Positions 1 to 7,696 are shown, counted from the stretch's first letter. The stretch is DNA of 64,000 bases from Candidatus Woesearchaeota archaeon (GCA_019323015.1 JAHWHY010000007.1:9038-73037), one strand, 5' to 3'. Notes: a model not told the origin generated them from the sequence alone. Numbers and translations are program-made.

Positions 1-252
1 CAACAACTCAATAACAATCAAAACCATACCAAGAAAACCAATAAGCACACCAAGAAAAGAAAGCCCTTTCAAAAAAGAAGGAATCCTTTTAGCTGCAAAA
101 TCCATGGATTTCAAGCCAACCTTTGACTTATACATAACAAAATAAAGCACAGGAAAAAAAATCTTCTGAAAAGTAACCTTCTTACGCTTAAGATACAAGA
201 AAACAACCATCAAAATAATAAATATTATTGCGGCTACGCCATTGTAATCCAT
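1..252 (-). CDS. N-terminus of a site-2 protease-like membrane protein (partial)
   Basis: The reverse strand is open from an ATG at 252 to the window edge (84 codons). The product begins with a hydrophobic helix (about residues 5-25, AAIIFIILMVVFLYL), then a basic stretch and a second hydrophobic helix near residues 66-84. This layout resembles the N-terminus of archaeal M50 site-2 protease family proteins, which cleave substrates within the membrane. The HExxH active site would lie outside the window, so the assignment is tentative. It follows eL40 by 12 nt on the same strand. Confidence 0.55.
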   Translation of the reverse strand, partial: MDYNGVAAIIFIILMVVFLYLKRKKVTFQKIFFPVLYFVMYKSKVGLKSMDFAAKRIPSFLKGLSFLGVLIGFLGMVLIVIELL

Positions 253-264
253 TTTAAAGAAAAT

Positions 265-426
265 TTACCTCTTTCTTTTAGGCTTAAACGCCCTGCTATC
301 ACAAGTCCTGCACTTAATCTTGCCCTCAATCATCTTACGAGGAGGCGCCTTCATGACAGACTTGCATTTACGACAAACATACCTGTTCCTAAACTTCCTT
401 GCTTCTGCCTCTGGGAATTTAGCCAT
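265..426 (-). CDS. rpl40e: 50S ribosomal protein eL40 (L40e)
   Basis: A 53-residue basic protein starting MAKFPEAEARKFRNRYVCRKC. It has two CxxC pairs (VCRKC near residue 18 and CRTC near residue 39) that form a zinc ribbon, and an Arg/Lys-rich tail. Length and motif match archaeal eL40, a component of the large ribosomal subunit. Its ATG shares one base with the stop codon of aIF5A (TAATG), so the two are translationally coupled. Confidence 0.92.
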   Translation of the reverse strand: MAKFPEAEARKFRNRYVCRKCKSVMKAPPRKMIEGKIKCRTCDSRAFKPKRKR

Positions 427-824
427 TATTCTGCTCCTTTAACCTGCTTCAAGACCTTCTCGCCAAGAATCACCCAAAACAAAACCTGGGAACCCTCAAC
501 AACCTGGCCCTTGAACTCCTCTGGAATCTTCAGGTCAAATGTCTCATAGCTCTCAACGTCCATTACATTCGCTGTATCACCGCTAACAGACAATACCTGC
601 GCAGTCTTCTTGTCAATAATAGGCACTTCAACATTCTCACCAGACGGCTTCAATATCTCTCTCTTCTTGCCATCCAAAACGCCGACAGCAACAATCCTGT
701 ACTTTGCATGCCCATGCTTACCAGACTTTGAAGACTCACAACTTATTACCTTACAAGCAACATCATCAATGATGATGAAACTTCCTTGCTTAATTGCGTT
801 TACCCCAACTACTTTCTTTGACAT
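426..824 (-). CDS. eif5a: Translation initiation factor aIF5A
   Basis: About 132 residues with the aIF5A layout: an N-terminal SH3-like barrel carrying the hypusination loop SSKSGKHGHAKYRIV (the Lys in GKHGHA is the modified residue) and a C-terminal OB fold. The factor rescues ribosomes stalled during elongation. A longer reading starts at 833, but a TATA box (TTTATAAA, 850-857) lies 29 nt before the ATG at 824, so 824 is the likely leaderless start. It is cotranscribed with eL40. Confidence 0.95.
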   Translation of the reverse strand: MSKKVVGVNAIKQGSFIIIDDVACKVISCESSKSGKHGHAKYRIVAVGVLDGKKREILKPSGENVEVPIIDKKTAQVLSVSGDTANVMDVESYETFDLKIPEEFKGQVVEGSQVLFWVILGEKVLKQVKGAE

Positions 825-849
825 AACAATCACTAATTTAGAAACTATT

Positions 850-857
850 TATAAAGT
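850..857 (-). promoter_or_regulatory. TATA box of the aIF5A-eL40 operon
   Basis: On the reverse strand the sequence reads CAAACTTTATAAATAG, similar to the aRF1 and HAD promoters in this window. Distance from box centre to the ATG at 824 is about 29 nt, as expected for a leaderless archaeal transcript. Confidence 0.6.
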
Positions 858-926
858 TTGCGCTGAAATCCGCCAGCTTTTTAAATAATGAGCGCATAAT
901 AAGAGATAAAAAGTGAGGAAGACACA

Positions 927-1316
927 ATGACCGCAGATGTAAAATACAACACACTACGACAGAGAATAGAGAATGAAGTATTCCCAAGGATGACAAACGA
1001 AGAGACAAGAGCAGGAATGCTTGAAATACTGACAGACAAAAGATACCAGCTTGCAAGCGAGGAATTTGCAGAAGAACTTGAAAAAGACAAACACCTACAA
1101 GACCTAATAATTCTTAGAGAAGAATTCCATAGAGGACAATGGAACAACATGATCAGCTGGTTCAGGCAAGTATTAGACTCAAAGCCGTATAACTTCAAAA
1201 GATTCAAAAATGTGGCGCTGGACTATGCAAGAGTACTTCAGCTTAGTTATTTTGAAGATGAACAAAAAGCATTGGACAATGACTTTAACATAGTCACACT
1301 ACTTCCAGAAGAATAA
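927..1316 (+). CDS. Hypothetical protein, 129 aa
   Basis: Charged, probably all-alpha soluble protein starting MTADVKYNTLRQRIENEVF; I do not recognise a family. A TATA-like TTTTAAATAA lies near 880-889 and a purine-rich GAGGAAG site lies about 8 nt before the ATG. It is divergent from aIF5A and converges on the SprT-like gene, overlapping it by 18 nt. Codon use matches the neighbouring genes. Confidence 0.7.
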   Translation: MTADVKYNTLRQRIENEVFPRMTNEETRAGMLEILTDKRYQLASEEFAEELEKDKHLQDLIILREEFHRGQWNNMISWFRQVLDSKPYNFKRFKNVALDYARVLQLSYFEDEQKALDNDFNIVTLLPEE

Positions 1317-1967
1317 AAATTTCTTTACTTTCTTTTTACTTAAAACAACTTCTAATTTCTTTTCAATCTGTTCTGCATTAGGAAACTCCTTCTCTTTTCT
1401 CCTGAACTCTGCAGTGTGGTGGAAATGCCTGCCATTCTTTGTCTTGAACTTGTGTTTTTTATGCAGTAATTCGTGATACATCACGTAATCAAGGCAATCT
1501 TGGTGATCCATAACATGCTTTGTGATAGAAACAGTATCTGTACCATAATCATAATGCCCTAAAGTCCTCAAACCTTCTGAAACAACAAGATTAGGAAGGT
1601 CCATCATGCCAGCAAAAAACCGTTCATTAACCCTGTTAAAAGAATCCTCTAGAACTGGATGTGATTTTGTCTTAGGAACAGCCAAATGAGCCTGCTTGAT
1701 GAAAATATTATACAAATCCATATTAGTTGTCTTTGCTTTTTTCTTAAACATCCTGCACATAAGCTCCTGCAAAAGACCGATTTTTATGTTTCTATCAACA
1801 CAGCGCCAGCTCTTGCTCAAATTAAAAACAATATTCTTTGAGAAACGGTTAAGCTTGATGTTAGCATTATAACCCTTAAACCTTCCAGAATAACTTATTT
1901 TGGCAGTATAACTAAAATCCTTCTCAGGAAAAAGTTCTATAAAGGCCTCTTCAATCATTCCCACCAT
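1299..1967 (-). CDS. SprT/YgjP-like zinc metalloprotease
   Basis: 222 residues from the ATG at 1967, which lies one nt after the aRF1 stop. A longer frame runs up to 2012 but would sit inside aRF1. The catalytic motif HELLHKKHKF (HExxH) is near residue 170, followed by further His residues (GRHFHHTAEF) that suit SprT-like or DUF45 metal sites. These families include DNA-protein crosslink proteases, but the substrate here cannot be deduced. It is the downstream gene of an aRF1 operon. Confidence 0.75.
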   Translation of the reverse strand: MVGMIEEAFIELFPEKDFSYTAKISYSGRFKGYNANIKLNRFSKNIVFNLSKSWRCVDRNIKIGLLQELMCRMFKKKAKTTNMDLYNIFIKQAHLAVPKTKSHPVLEDSFNRVNERFFAGMMDLPNLVVSEGLRTLGHYDYGTDTVSITKHVMDHQDCLDYVMYHELLHKKHKFKTKNGRHFHHTAEFRRKEKEFPNAEQIEKKLEVVLSKKKVKKFLFFWK

Positions 1968-1968
1968 T

Positions 1969-3069
1969 TTATGTAGCCAACTTGTAACGCAATACAGCGG
2001 CAACACCGCCAATATCCCTCAACTGAACACCTTCCCTTGTTTCAGTAGAAATAATCTTTACAACAGTAGAGAACTGCTTTGCAATCTCCTCAAATTCATC
2101 AATTAATTCATCAGAAAGACTCTCTGAAATCAATAAAGTCTCAACAGCACCCATGTTAAGGGCTTTCTTAACCTCTTGTTCACCATAAGAAACAGTGTCT
2201 GGCTCCTTAGCAAGCTTCTCAAAAAACTGGCCCATTGCCTTTTTCTCATCAACAACTTCTTCCTTAGCAAGAATATCCTCACTCTTTTCCAACAGTTCCT
2301 GCAAACCAAACTCTTCTGTGTACGAGAGGTCTTTCATGCCGATAATCTTTTTCTTAACATCGCCTGTGATAAAATTACCTTCAACAAGCTCATATTTTGT
2401 AGGGCCAGGACCACCAACAATAATGCCCTTAAGACCTTCTCTTGTGAGGAACTCATCTTTCATGTAATCAGCAACCTTTTTTAGATGATCTTTCAAAGCT
2501 AAAGCCCTGTTCTGCTCAAACCTGTGTGCAGACTGGCCACCTGCCTTCATTTTTCCAGGAACATGAGAATGCGTCTTCATCAATGGAATAATTGATTTTC
2601 CTTTCAATAAAGCTAAAGAAGCATCACGCCTGTCAAGAACAACAAGACCATACATCTCCTTGACATCAAGAATATCTCTTAGAAGTTCTACCTCAAAGTT
2701 CTTGTCACACTTGTAAATCCTTGTATTCAAAGGAACAGGAGGCTCAATAGACCATACCTTGACATCTGACTTGCCTTCTCTAGCAAGAACATTGCCTGCA
2801 AAAACAGCCAAGCCATTAGGAGGAGTCTGCTTGAAAAGCTTCAAATGCTGAATCATTCTTTCAAGAGCATCTGTAACATTCTTCCTAGTAGCAGCAGACT
2901 TAATATTCATAGCAGTGCCCTGCTCCTGGCCAAGATGATTGATAATCTTATTAATATCATAGCCAGCTGGAATATAAACTGTCACAAACTCAGTATGCGC
3001 GGCCTTACATGCCTCTAATTCCTTGATAAACTTCTTTAGTTTATGCTTTTGCTGTGCTGTCAATGCCAT
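1969..3069 (-). CDS. prf1: Peptide chain release factor aRF1
   Basis: 366 residues with both functional motifs of class I release factors. The N-domain has GTAMNIKSAATRKNV (NIKS, stop-codon recognition) and the middle domain has KAGGQSAHRF (GGQ, peptidyl-tRNA hydrolysis). It is shorter than the usual archaeal protein of about 410 residues, consistent with a compact genome. A TATA box about 27 nt upstream of the ATG suggests a leaderless mRNA. The SprT-like protease follows directly. Confidence 0.96.
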   Translation of the reverse strand: MALTAQQKHKLKKFIKELEACKAAHTEFVTVYIPAGYDINKIINHLGQEQGTAMNIKSAATRKNVTDALERMIQHLKLFKQTPPNGLAVFAGNVLAREGKSDVKVWSIEPPVPLNTRIYKCDKNFEVELLRDILDVKEMYGLVVLDRRDASLALLKGKSIIPLMKTHSHVPGKMKAGGQSAHRFEQNRALALKDHLKKVADYMKDEFLTREGLKGIIVGGPGPTKYELVEGNFITGDVKKKIIGMKDLSYTEEFGLQELLEKSEDILAKEEVVDEKKAMGQFFEKLAKEPDTVSYGEQEVKKALNMGAVETLLISESLSDELIDEFEEIAKQFSTVVKIISTETREGVQLRDIGGVAAVLRYKLAT

Positions 3070-3092
3070 ACAAAGAATTATTACAGAGGGGG

Positions 3093-3111
3093 TTTATAAA
3101 AGTTTGTACCT
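3093..3111 (-). promoter_or_regulatory. aRF1 promoter, 19-nt element shared with the HAD gene
   Basis: Reverse strand AGGTACAAACTTTTATAAA, a BRE-plus-TATA arrangement ending about 24 nt before the aRF1 ATG. An identical 19-nt copy at 3726-3744 serves the HAD gene. Confidence 0.6.
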
Positions 3112-3703
3112 AGAAGTCTGCCAAATCCCTCTTTAATTGGTCAACACCAACAAATTTAATTGTTTTTATCCCCCATTTTTGCGCTGCTGAAATATTAGTC
3201 TCAGAATTATCGATAAATAAACACTCTGTAAGATTAACAGACAAGCTTGAAGCAATCTCTTCAAATAACTCTTTTGAAGGCTTTAGTTTTCCAGCATCAT
3301 GAGAGCATAAGACTACATTGAAAAATTTACGTATATCCATCTTATCAATAAAACCAATCTCAAAAATAGTAGTATTAGACACCAAAGCAAGCAAATATTT
3401 TTGCTTTAATGAAGCTAAAATCTGAGGAATACCCTCAAATAACCTTGCTTCCTTAATACCCTTATCATATGTATTAATCACAAAATCAATATTTGCTTCA
3501 GTTTGGGGCAGATTAAAAGTCTTCAGAAAATTCAGAGCCATCTCCTTTTTGGAACCCCACTTATTCAACTGAATTGATGCTTCATAATCTTGAAGATAAC
3601 CAGAATAATCCTTAATCTTAAAATGCTGCTGAAATGCTTTGCTAATTGAGAATCCTTTACTTCCCAGAGTATCCCACAAATCAAAAATCACGGCTTTAAT
3701 CAT
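3110..3703 (-). CDS. HAD-superfamily hydrolase
   Basis: 197 residues. Motif I is AVIFDLWDTLG with nucleophile and acid Asp residues, motif II is the Ser/Thr of LVSNTT, motif III the Lys in KLKPSKELF, and motif IV is FIDNSETN. The cap is a small helical C1 type. The substrate is unknown; typical members are phosphatases acting on small phosphorylated metabolites. It has its own promoter (3726-3744), and its 3' end overlaps the aRF1 promoter by two bases. Confidence 0.85.
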   Translation of the reverse strand: MIKAVIFDLWDTLGSKGFSISKAFQQHFKIKDYSGYLQDYEASIQLNKWGSKKEMALNFLKTFNLPQTEANIDFVINTYDKGIKEARLFEGIPQILASLKQKYLLALVSNTTIFEIGFIDKMDIRKFFNVVLCSHDAGKLKPSKELFEEIASSLSVNLTECLFIDNSETNISAAQKWGIKTIKFVGVDQLKRDLADF

Positions 3704-3725
3704 ACGATTAAAAACAAATGCTTAC

Positions 3726-3744
3726 TTTATAAAAGTTTGTACCT
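3726..3744 (-). promoter_or_regulatory. HAD-gene promoter, copy of the aRF1 element
   Basis: Identical 19 nt to 3093-3111. The TATA centre is about 26 nt before the HAD ATG at 3703. The identity extends well beyond a TATA box, so a shared recent origin or a common factor is possible. Confidence 0.55.
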
Positions 3745-3747
3745 TAC

Positions 3748-3820
3748 TGCAATTTTAGTAAGCAACTAAAAATCAAAGATTTTTAGAGCTTATAAAATTG
3801 CCAATGCAATTTTAGTAAGC
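3748..3820. repeat. 16-nt direct repeat flanking a hairpin
   Basis: TGCAATTTTAGTAAGC occurs at 3748-3763 and again at 3805-3820. Between them a perfect 9-bp stem (CTAAAAATC / GATTTTTAG, 3766-3774 and 3778-3786) has a 3-nt loop. The second repeat abuts the TATA box (TTTTTAAATG, 3821-3830) of the eL43 gene, so it may be regulatory. Confidence 0.5.
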
Positions 3821-3851
3821 TTTTTAAATGAACCATTGTTCTTAGAGTGCT

Positions 3852-4127
3852 ATGGCAGTTGAAAAGGGGCTTGGTCCTGCTAAAAGATTCGGGCCAAGAT
3901 ATGGAAGGACAGTGAAGTTCAAGCTTTCAAAAATAGAGAAACAACAGCGAAAGCCACAAATATGCCCTTACTGCGACATGCCAAAAGCAAAACGAGTTTC
4001 TGCAGGAATATACGAGTGCAGCAAATGCAAGTCAAAATTCACAAGCAGGGCTTATTTTGTAAAGAAAAAACCTCCAGTAGTTATTACAGCTACAAAAGAG
4101 GAACCAAAAGAAGAGGCTGAAGCTTAA
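3852..4127 (+). CDS. rpl37ae: 50S ribosomal protein eL43 (L37Ae)
   Basis: 91 residues with the zinc ribbon CPYC...CSKC (about residues 38-59) and the basic N-terminus typical of L37Ae. A TATA box centred 26 nt upstream indicates a leaderless start at 3852. It heads the operon eL43-rpoP-prefoldin beta-UPF0147, a gene order common in archaea. The C-terminal 15 residues are a Glu/Lys-rich extension. Confidence 0.95.
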   Translation: MAVEKGLGPAKRFGPRYGRTVKFKLSKIEKQQRKPQICPYCDMPKAKRVSAGIYECSKCKSKFTSRAYFVKKKPPVVITATKEEPKEEAEA

Positions 4128-4185
4128 AAATGACAAAACAACAAAAATTAAAAATTTTTGAGCTTTGTCACTTTGAGGTGCCAAA

Positions 4186-4323
4186 ATGACAAAGTACACC
4201 TGCTTTGCATGCAGCAAAAAAATATCAAAAGACATGATGGGCAAAAGAGTAAGGTGCCCATACTGCGGAAGCAAGATACTATACAAAGCAAGATCAAAAA
4301 TAACAAAAGTAAAGGCGAGATAA
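4186..4323 (+). CDS. rpoP: DNA-directed RNA polymerase subunit P (Rpo12)
   Basis: A 45-residue protein starting MTKYTCFACSKKI. CxxC (CFAC) and CPYCGSK form the zinc ribbon of the archaeal RPB12 homologue, followed by a basic tail ending KVKAR. A GAGGTG ribosome-binding site precedes the ATG by 6 nt. It sits between eL43 and prefoldin beta as in many archaea. Confidence 0.93.
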   Translation: MTKYTCFACSKKISKDMMGKRVRCPYCGSKILYKARSKITKVKAR

Positions 4324-4327
4324 AAAA

Positions 4328-4666
4328 ATGACTGAAGCAAAAGACAATGCAGCACAAGAAAACATAGGCAGACTGCAAATGATAGAACAGCAAGTCCAGA
4401 CAATGGCAATGCAGAAACAGCAATTCCAATCACAATTATTTGAAGTTGAAAACGCCCTTAAAGAACTGAAGACAAGCAAGACAGCATACAAGATCGTGGG
4501 CAACATAATGGTTCTTTCTGACAAAGAAAAACTAGAGAAAGACCTTAAGCAAAAGAAAGAAATCATTGACTTGCGAATAACAAACATAGACAAGGAAGAG
4601 AAAAAGCTTAAGGAAAAGGCAAAAAAACTACAAGAGGAGTTACTATCAAAACTCAAAAAGAAATAA
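4328..4666 (+). CDS. pfdB: Prefoldin subunit beta
   Basis: 112 residues with two long amphipathic helices (about 5-45 and 75-112) around a short beta hairpin (KTAYKIVGNIMVLSDKEKL). This is the beta-type prefoldin topology: four beta and two alpha subunits form a jellyfish-shaped chaperone that delivers unfolded proteins to the thermosome. It starts 4 nt after rpoP. Confidence 0.93.
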   Translation: MTEAKDNAAQENIGRLQMIEQQVQTMAMQKQQFQSQLFEVENALKELKTSKTAYKIVGNIMVLSDKEKLEKDLKQKKEIIDLRITNIDKEEKKLKEKAKKLQEELLSKLKKK

Positions 4667-4678
4667 AAGGTATGCACA

Positions 4679-4927
4679 ATGAATCAAGAAAAGATAGCTA
4701 CAGTAATTGCCCTTCTTCGCGAAGTAGAGGAAGATACCTGCGTGCCTAAAAACGTAAAAAACAAGATTTCTATAACAATAAAAGACCTTGAAACAAGCAA
4801 AGAAGAGACATCAATCAAGATCAGCAGAGCACTGCATGCACTTGAGGAACTTACAGAAGACAATAATATGCAGGCAGACACAAGAACACAATTATTCAAC
4901 ATAGTAAGCACACTAGAAATCGTGTAA
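4679..4927 (+). CDS. UPF0147 family protein
   Basis: 82 residues, all-helical, with the characteristic start IATVIALLREVEEDTCVPKNVK. UPF0147 proteins are archaeal, of unknown function, and usually lie next to prefoldin beta and rpoP, as here. Last gene of the eL43 operon. Confidence 0.88.
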   Translation: MNQEKIATVIALLREVEEDTCVPKNVKNKISITIKDLETSKEETSIKISRALHALEELTEDNNMQADTRTQLFNIVSTLEIV

Positions 4928-5467
4928 TTATTTCTTCTTAATAATCTTTGACTTAATAACAACAGAATTAGGCATGTAAATCAAGTCACCTTTCTTTGTC
5001 TTAATACGAGTATCCAACAAACTAAGCTTGACAACCCTTCCAGAGACACCATTGATTTTTACGTTTTGTTTCTCCTTTATCAAATCTCTCCTGTAAATAT
5101 ACCAGCCAGCCATGAAATTAGGGATAAAATCACGCAGGCCTAAAAACACTGAAATAATCAATATAGTAATAGCACCAATTGCTAACACGTATAATACAAA
5201 CGTGGTTATGCCCAATTGATTCAATGCAAAAATAATAGTTATGAAATAAACAAAATACTCAGCAATATGCGCCAAAGCAAGCTCAAAAGAAACCTTAGCA
5301 CCTGCTTTTTTCAGCAAATTATCTAATTCAGCCTCATGCAGGATTCTCTGGATTAATCTGCCTACCAGCTTAGCTATAATAAAACCAATTAAAAGAATAA
5401 TTATGGCTGTGATTATATTATTCACAGCAGGCCCAAGATACATCCTTGCATCAGCGAGTATATCCAT
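4928..5467 (-). CDS. mscS: Small-conductance mechanosensitive channel (MscS family)
   Basis: About 179 residues. Three hydrophobic segments (around residues 15-35, 60-80 and 85-110) are followed by the pore-lining helix and the beta domain (NFMAGWYIYRRDLIKEKQNV, then a DTRIKTKKGDLIYMPNSVV-type strand). It is shorter than Escherichia coli MscS because the C-terminal cytosolic domain is reduced. An extended frame starts with TTG at 5488, but a TATA box at about 5491-5500 puts the leaderless start at the ATG at 5467. It is divergent from the GTPase gene with a shared intergenic region. Confidence 0.88.
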   Translation of the reverse strand: MDILADARMYLGPAVNNIITAIIILLIGFIIAKLVGRLIQRILHEAELDNLLKKAGAKVSFELALAHIAEYFVYFITIIFALNQLGITTFVLYVLAIGAITILIISVFLGLRDFIPNFMAGWYIYRRDLIKEKQNVKINGVSGRVVKLSLLDTRIKTKKGDLIYMPNSVVIKSKIIKKK

Positions 5468-5521
5468 ACAGCACATAAAAAAGGACAATGTTTTTAAACC
5501 TTTGCTCTTAAAAAAGCACTA

Positions 5522-6616
5522 ATGGCAGATGCAGCAGCAAGAATAAAGGAACTAGAAGCAGAACTGAAAAAAACACAATACAACAAAGCCACAGAGCACC
5601 ATTTTGGGGTTGTCAAAGCACAGATAGCTAAACTAAGGGAAAAAATAGAGAAACAAGCAAGCAAAAAAACAGCAGGCCAAGGCTTTGGGGTGAAGAAATC
5701 AGGAGATGCAACAGTCGTGTTATTGGGCTTTCCTTCAGTAGGAAAAAGCACTTTACTTAATGCAATCACCAAAGCAAAATCAAAAATAGGGGCATATGAA
5801 TTCACAACACTTGATGTTGTGCCTGGATTACTAGAATATAATTTTGCAAAAATACAAATACTCGATATTCCAGGAATCATATCAGGAGCAGCAGCTGGAA
5901 AAGGAAGAGGCCGGGAAATTCTTTCTATGGTCAGGAATTCTGACTTGGTCCTGATATTAGTTGATGCAAAATATCCACAGCACTACAAAAAAATACTCAA
6001 AGAGGTATATGACGCAAACGTGCGGATAAACCAGGAAAAGCCTGATGTCAAGATAAAGAAAAAAGCAAAAGACGGAATAAGCATAGGAAGCACAGTAAAA
6101 CTAGGAATATCCAAAAAAACAATAAAAGACATACTAAAAGAACTAAAATTCAACAATGCAGACGTTGTCATAAGAAGCAAAATAGACATAGACCAACTAA
6201 TAGATGTCATAGAAGGAAACAGGCACTACATCCCTGCATTAACAGTTATTACAAAAATAGATTCAGTAAATGAAGAAAGACGCAAGAAACTGATAAAAGA
6301 GATAAAACCAGACCTAGTTGTCAGTGCAGAGAAAGGAGAAGGAATACCAGAACTAAAAGAAGCAATATTCCAGAAGCTGAACTTGATGAGGCTCTATATG
6401 AAAGAAGTGGGCAAGAATCCAGATTTAGAAGAGCCAATGATAGTGCGCAGAGGAATAACAATAGAGGGCGTGTGCAGAAAAATACACAGAGACTTTGTAA
6501 AAAAATTCAAGTACGCCAAAATATGGGGCAAATCAGCAAAGTTTCCAGGGCAAGTGTTTCATAAGCTGGACAAAGTTCTAGAAGACGGCGATATAATAGA
6601 GATACATATTTCTTAA
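5522..6616 (+). CDS. drg: DRG/OBG-family GTPase
   Basis: 364 residues. N-terminal helical region, then a G domain with G1 GFPSVGKST (about residues 69-77), G3 DIPGII, G4 TKID and an inserted basic helical segment, and a C-terminal TGS domain. DRG GTPases associate with translating ribosomes. A TATA box (TTTTTAAACC, 5491-5500) is about 27 nt upstream of the ATG. It is the last host-like gene before the GC-rich island. Confidence 0.94.
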   Translation: MADAAARIKELEAELKKTQYNKATEHHFGVVKAQIAKLREKIEKQASKKTAGQGFGVKKSGDATVVLLGFPSVGKSTLLNAITKAKSKIGAYEFTTLDVVPGLLEYNFAKIQILDIPGIISGAAAGKGRGREILSMVRNSDLVLILVDAKYPQHYKKILKEVYDANVRINQEKPDVKIKKKAKDGISIGSTVKLGISKKTIKDILKELKFNNADVVIRSKIDIDQLIDVIEGNRHYIPALTVITKIDSVNEERRKKLIKEIKPDLVVSAEKGEGIPELKEAIFQKLNLMRLYMKEVGKNPDLEEPMIVRRGITIEGVCRKIHRDFVKKFKYAKIWGKSAKFPGQVFHKLDKVLEDGDIIEIHIS

Positions 6617-6639
6617 GTATAATTAGGGCTAAACTTTAA

Positions 6640-6848
6640 AAATAAAGAACCATTACTAATATTCTCTAAAACCAAAAATCGGAAAACAACACAAACGTGA
6701 AGATATGACCCAAAGAATGGGTATATGCAAAAAGTCATTTATGACAAGCCTTAAGCCTGAAAAAGGAGAAGGCAAGAAAACTCAAATGGCTTGTGATTCG
6801 TAAAAAGGCTCGCTTGAGCTTAGAATCTGCAAGCATTTTACCGTCGAC
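6640..6848 (+). other. Gene-free structured leader region, possible small RNA
   Basis: No credible ORF. A TATA-like ACTTTAAAAATA lies at about 6634-6645. Downstream are short stems: ACCC/GGGT around 6709-6723, GCCTT/AAGGC around 6750-6776, and a GCTC(GCTT)GAGC hairpin near 6808-6819 inside a CTTG..ATTC / GAAT..CAAG stem. No match to known archaeal RNAs is apparent to me. It may be the left margin of the island or a short RNA gene. Confidence 0.3.
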
Positions 6849-6886
6849 AAATGGGGGGAATGCGGAAAACCACACAACTTTATCTA
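6849..6886 (+). promoter_or_regulatory. Island promoter 1: 23-nt shared element plus TATA-like box
   Basis: Positions 6849-6871 (core ATGGGGGGAATGCGGAAAAC) are identical to 11539-11561. In both copies a TATA-like box (here AACTTTATCTA, 6877-6886) follows at the same distance, and TCGAC lies just upstream. The predicted start near 6908 falls before the GTG start of the first mini-protein at 6988. The common element suggests one regulator for both transcription units. Confidence 0.6.
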
Positions 6887-6987
6887 GAGCTGAGTAGCTC
6901 ATGGCCTATAGATTAAGGACTAATTCTCAGGGAAGACCTCATCAGTTTTATTGCAGGACGCTCTGCAGGGTAGGGAAGGAGGCGAAA

Positions 6988-7326
6988 GTGGAAAATAAAA
7001 AACAAAAGTGGCCCAAGGATTGGGGGGCTGAACCAAAAGACTGGCAGGAGTGGCCAGAGAAACAAAAAAGGAAATTCGTGGAAGAGGCAGAACGTCTGCG
7101 CATTGAAGGGCGGGTGGAGTACATCAAAACCATCAATGAATGCACGCCCAAAGAACGCGAAGCCTTGATTCACGTACTTCCGCAAATCAATGGAGGAGGC
7201 TTGTATAGCGGACCTGCAGATGAAATCACTGCAGATCCTGTGTGCACGGTGGCGGCTGTCCTGCTAATTGCAGGCGTTGGACTGATGTTTGTCTTGGGCT
7301 GCATCGCGGCATTCCTGGGCAAATAA
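6988..7326 (+). CDS. Island mini-protein 1: soluble domain with C-terminal membrane anchor
   Basis: 112 residues from a GTG start preceded by AAGGAGGC at 7 nt spacing. A longer frame from ATG 6901 lacks a ribosome-binding site and would start before the predicted transcription start. The N-terminal half is charged and Trp-rich (WPKDWGAEPKDWQEWPEK); residues about 88-110 form one hydrophobic helix (VCTVAAVLLIAGVGLMFVLG). No recognised family. First gene of the mini-protein operon; GC-rich compared with the flanking host genes. Confidence 0.7.
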   Translation: MENKKQKWPKDWGAEPKDWQEWPEKQKRKFVEEAERLRIEGRVEYIKTINECTPKEREALIHVLPQINGGGLYSGPADEITADPVCTVAAVLLIAGVGLMFVLGCIAAFLGK

Positions 7327-7339
7327 AAAGGAGGTGGCG

Positions 7340-7468
7340 GTGATTAAAAGAAGAGCGCTGAGTCCTTGTGAAAAAATATGCAATAGGGTTGCACTTTATC
7401 TCATCAGTGGGTTCGGTGTGTTCCTGCTGGTCCTGTGGGGCTTAGTCATCTTTGGGGTGGTTCCTTAG
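7340..7468 (+). CDS. Island mini-protein 2 (42 aa, one TM segment)
   Basis: GTG start 4-5 nt after AAAAGGAGGTGGCG. Starts VIKRRALSPCEK and contains one hydrophobic helix (LISGFGVFLLVLWGLVIF). The basic N-terminus suggests cytosol-inside orientation. It ends 14 nt before the next start. No known family. Confidence 0.65.
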   Translation: MIKRRALSPCEKICNRVALYLISGFGVFLLVLWGLVIFGVVP

Positions 7469-7482
7469 GAAGGAGGCGGGAA

Positions 7483-7638
7483 GTGAATCAGTTGTTCAGT
7501 ATCTGGGAGGACCTGACCAAGGGCCTTACAAAAACCAACAAAAAAATAGCAGATTTCATCGCTGAGACCGCAATTATCACAGCGCTGATATTCTCGCTAA
7601 GCATGGTTTTCATGGGGCTCTTGCACCAGGCGGGTTAG
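7483..7638 (+). CDS. Island mini-protein 3 (51 aa, one TM segment)
   Basis: GTG start preceded by AAGGAGGCGGGAA. The N-terminal half is polar (VNQLFSIWEDLTKGLTK) and residues 27-47 are hydrophobic (TAIITALIFSLSMVFMGLL). The stop codon overlaps the left arm of the 13-bp hairpin at 7635-7677. Confidence 0.62.
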   Translation: MNQLFSIWEDLTKGLTKTNKKIADFIAETAIITALIFSLSMVFMGLLHQAG

Positions 7639-7677
7639 TAAGAATTTATGGCAGGGTGGGTGGGAAATTCTTACTAA
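7635..7677 (+). other. 13-bp perfect hairpin inside the mini-protein operon
   Basis: TTAGTAAGAATTT (7635-7647) pairs with AAATTCTTACTAA (7665-7677) around a 17-nt G-rich loop. It lies exactly between mini-proteins 3 and 4 with no T-tract, so it is more likely an mRNA processing, stability or attenuation element than a terminator. Confidence 0.6.
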
Positions 7678-7696
7678 ACTAAAAAGGAGGTGGAAA

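Noticed and set aside
4130..4189. 19-codon leader ORF before rpoP
   Set aside because: Low-complexity product, no ribosome-binding site; its overlap with the rpoP start is probably chance.
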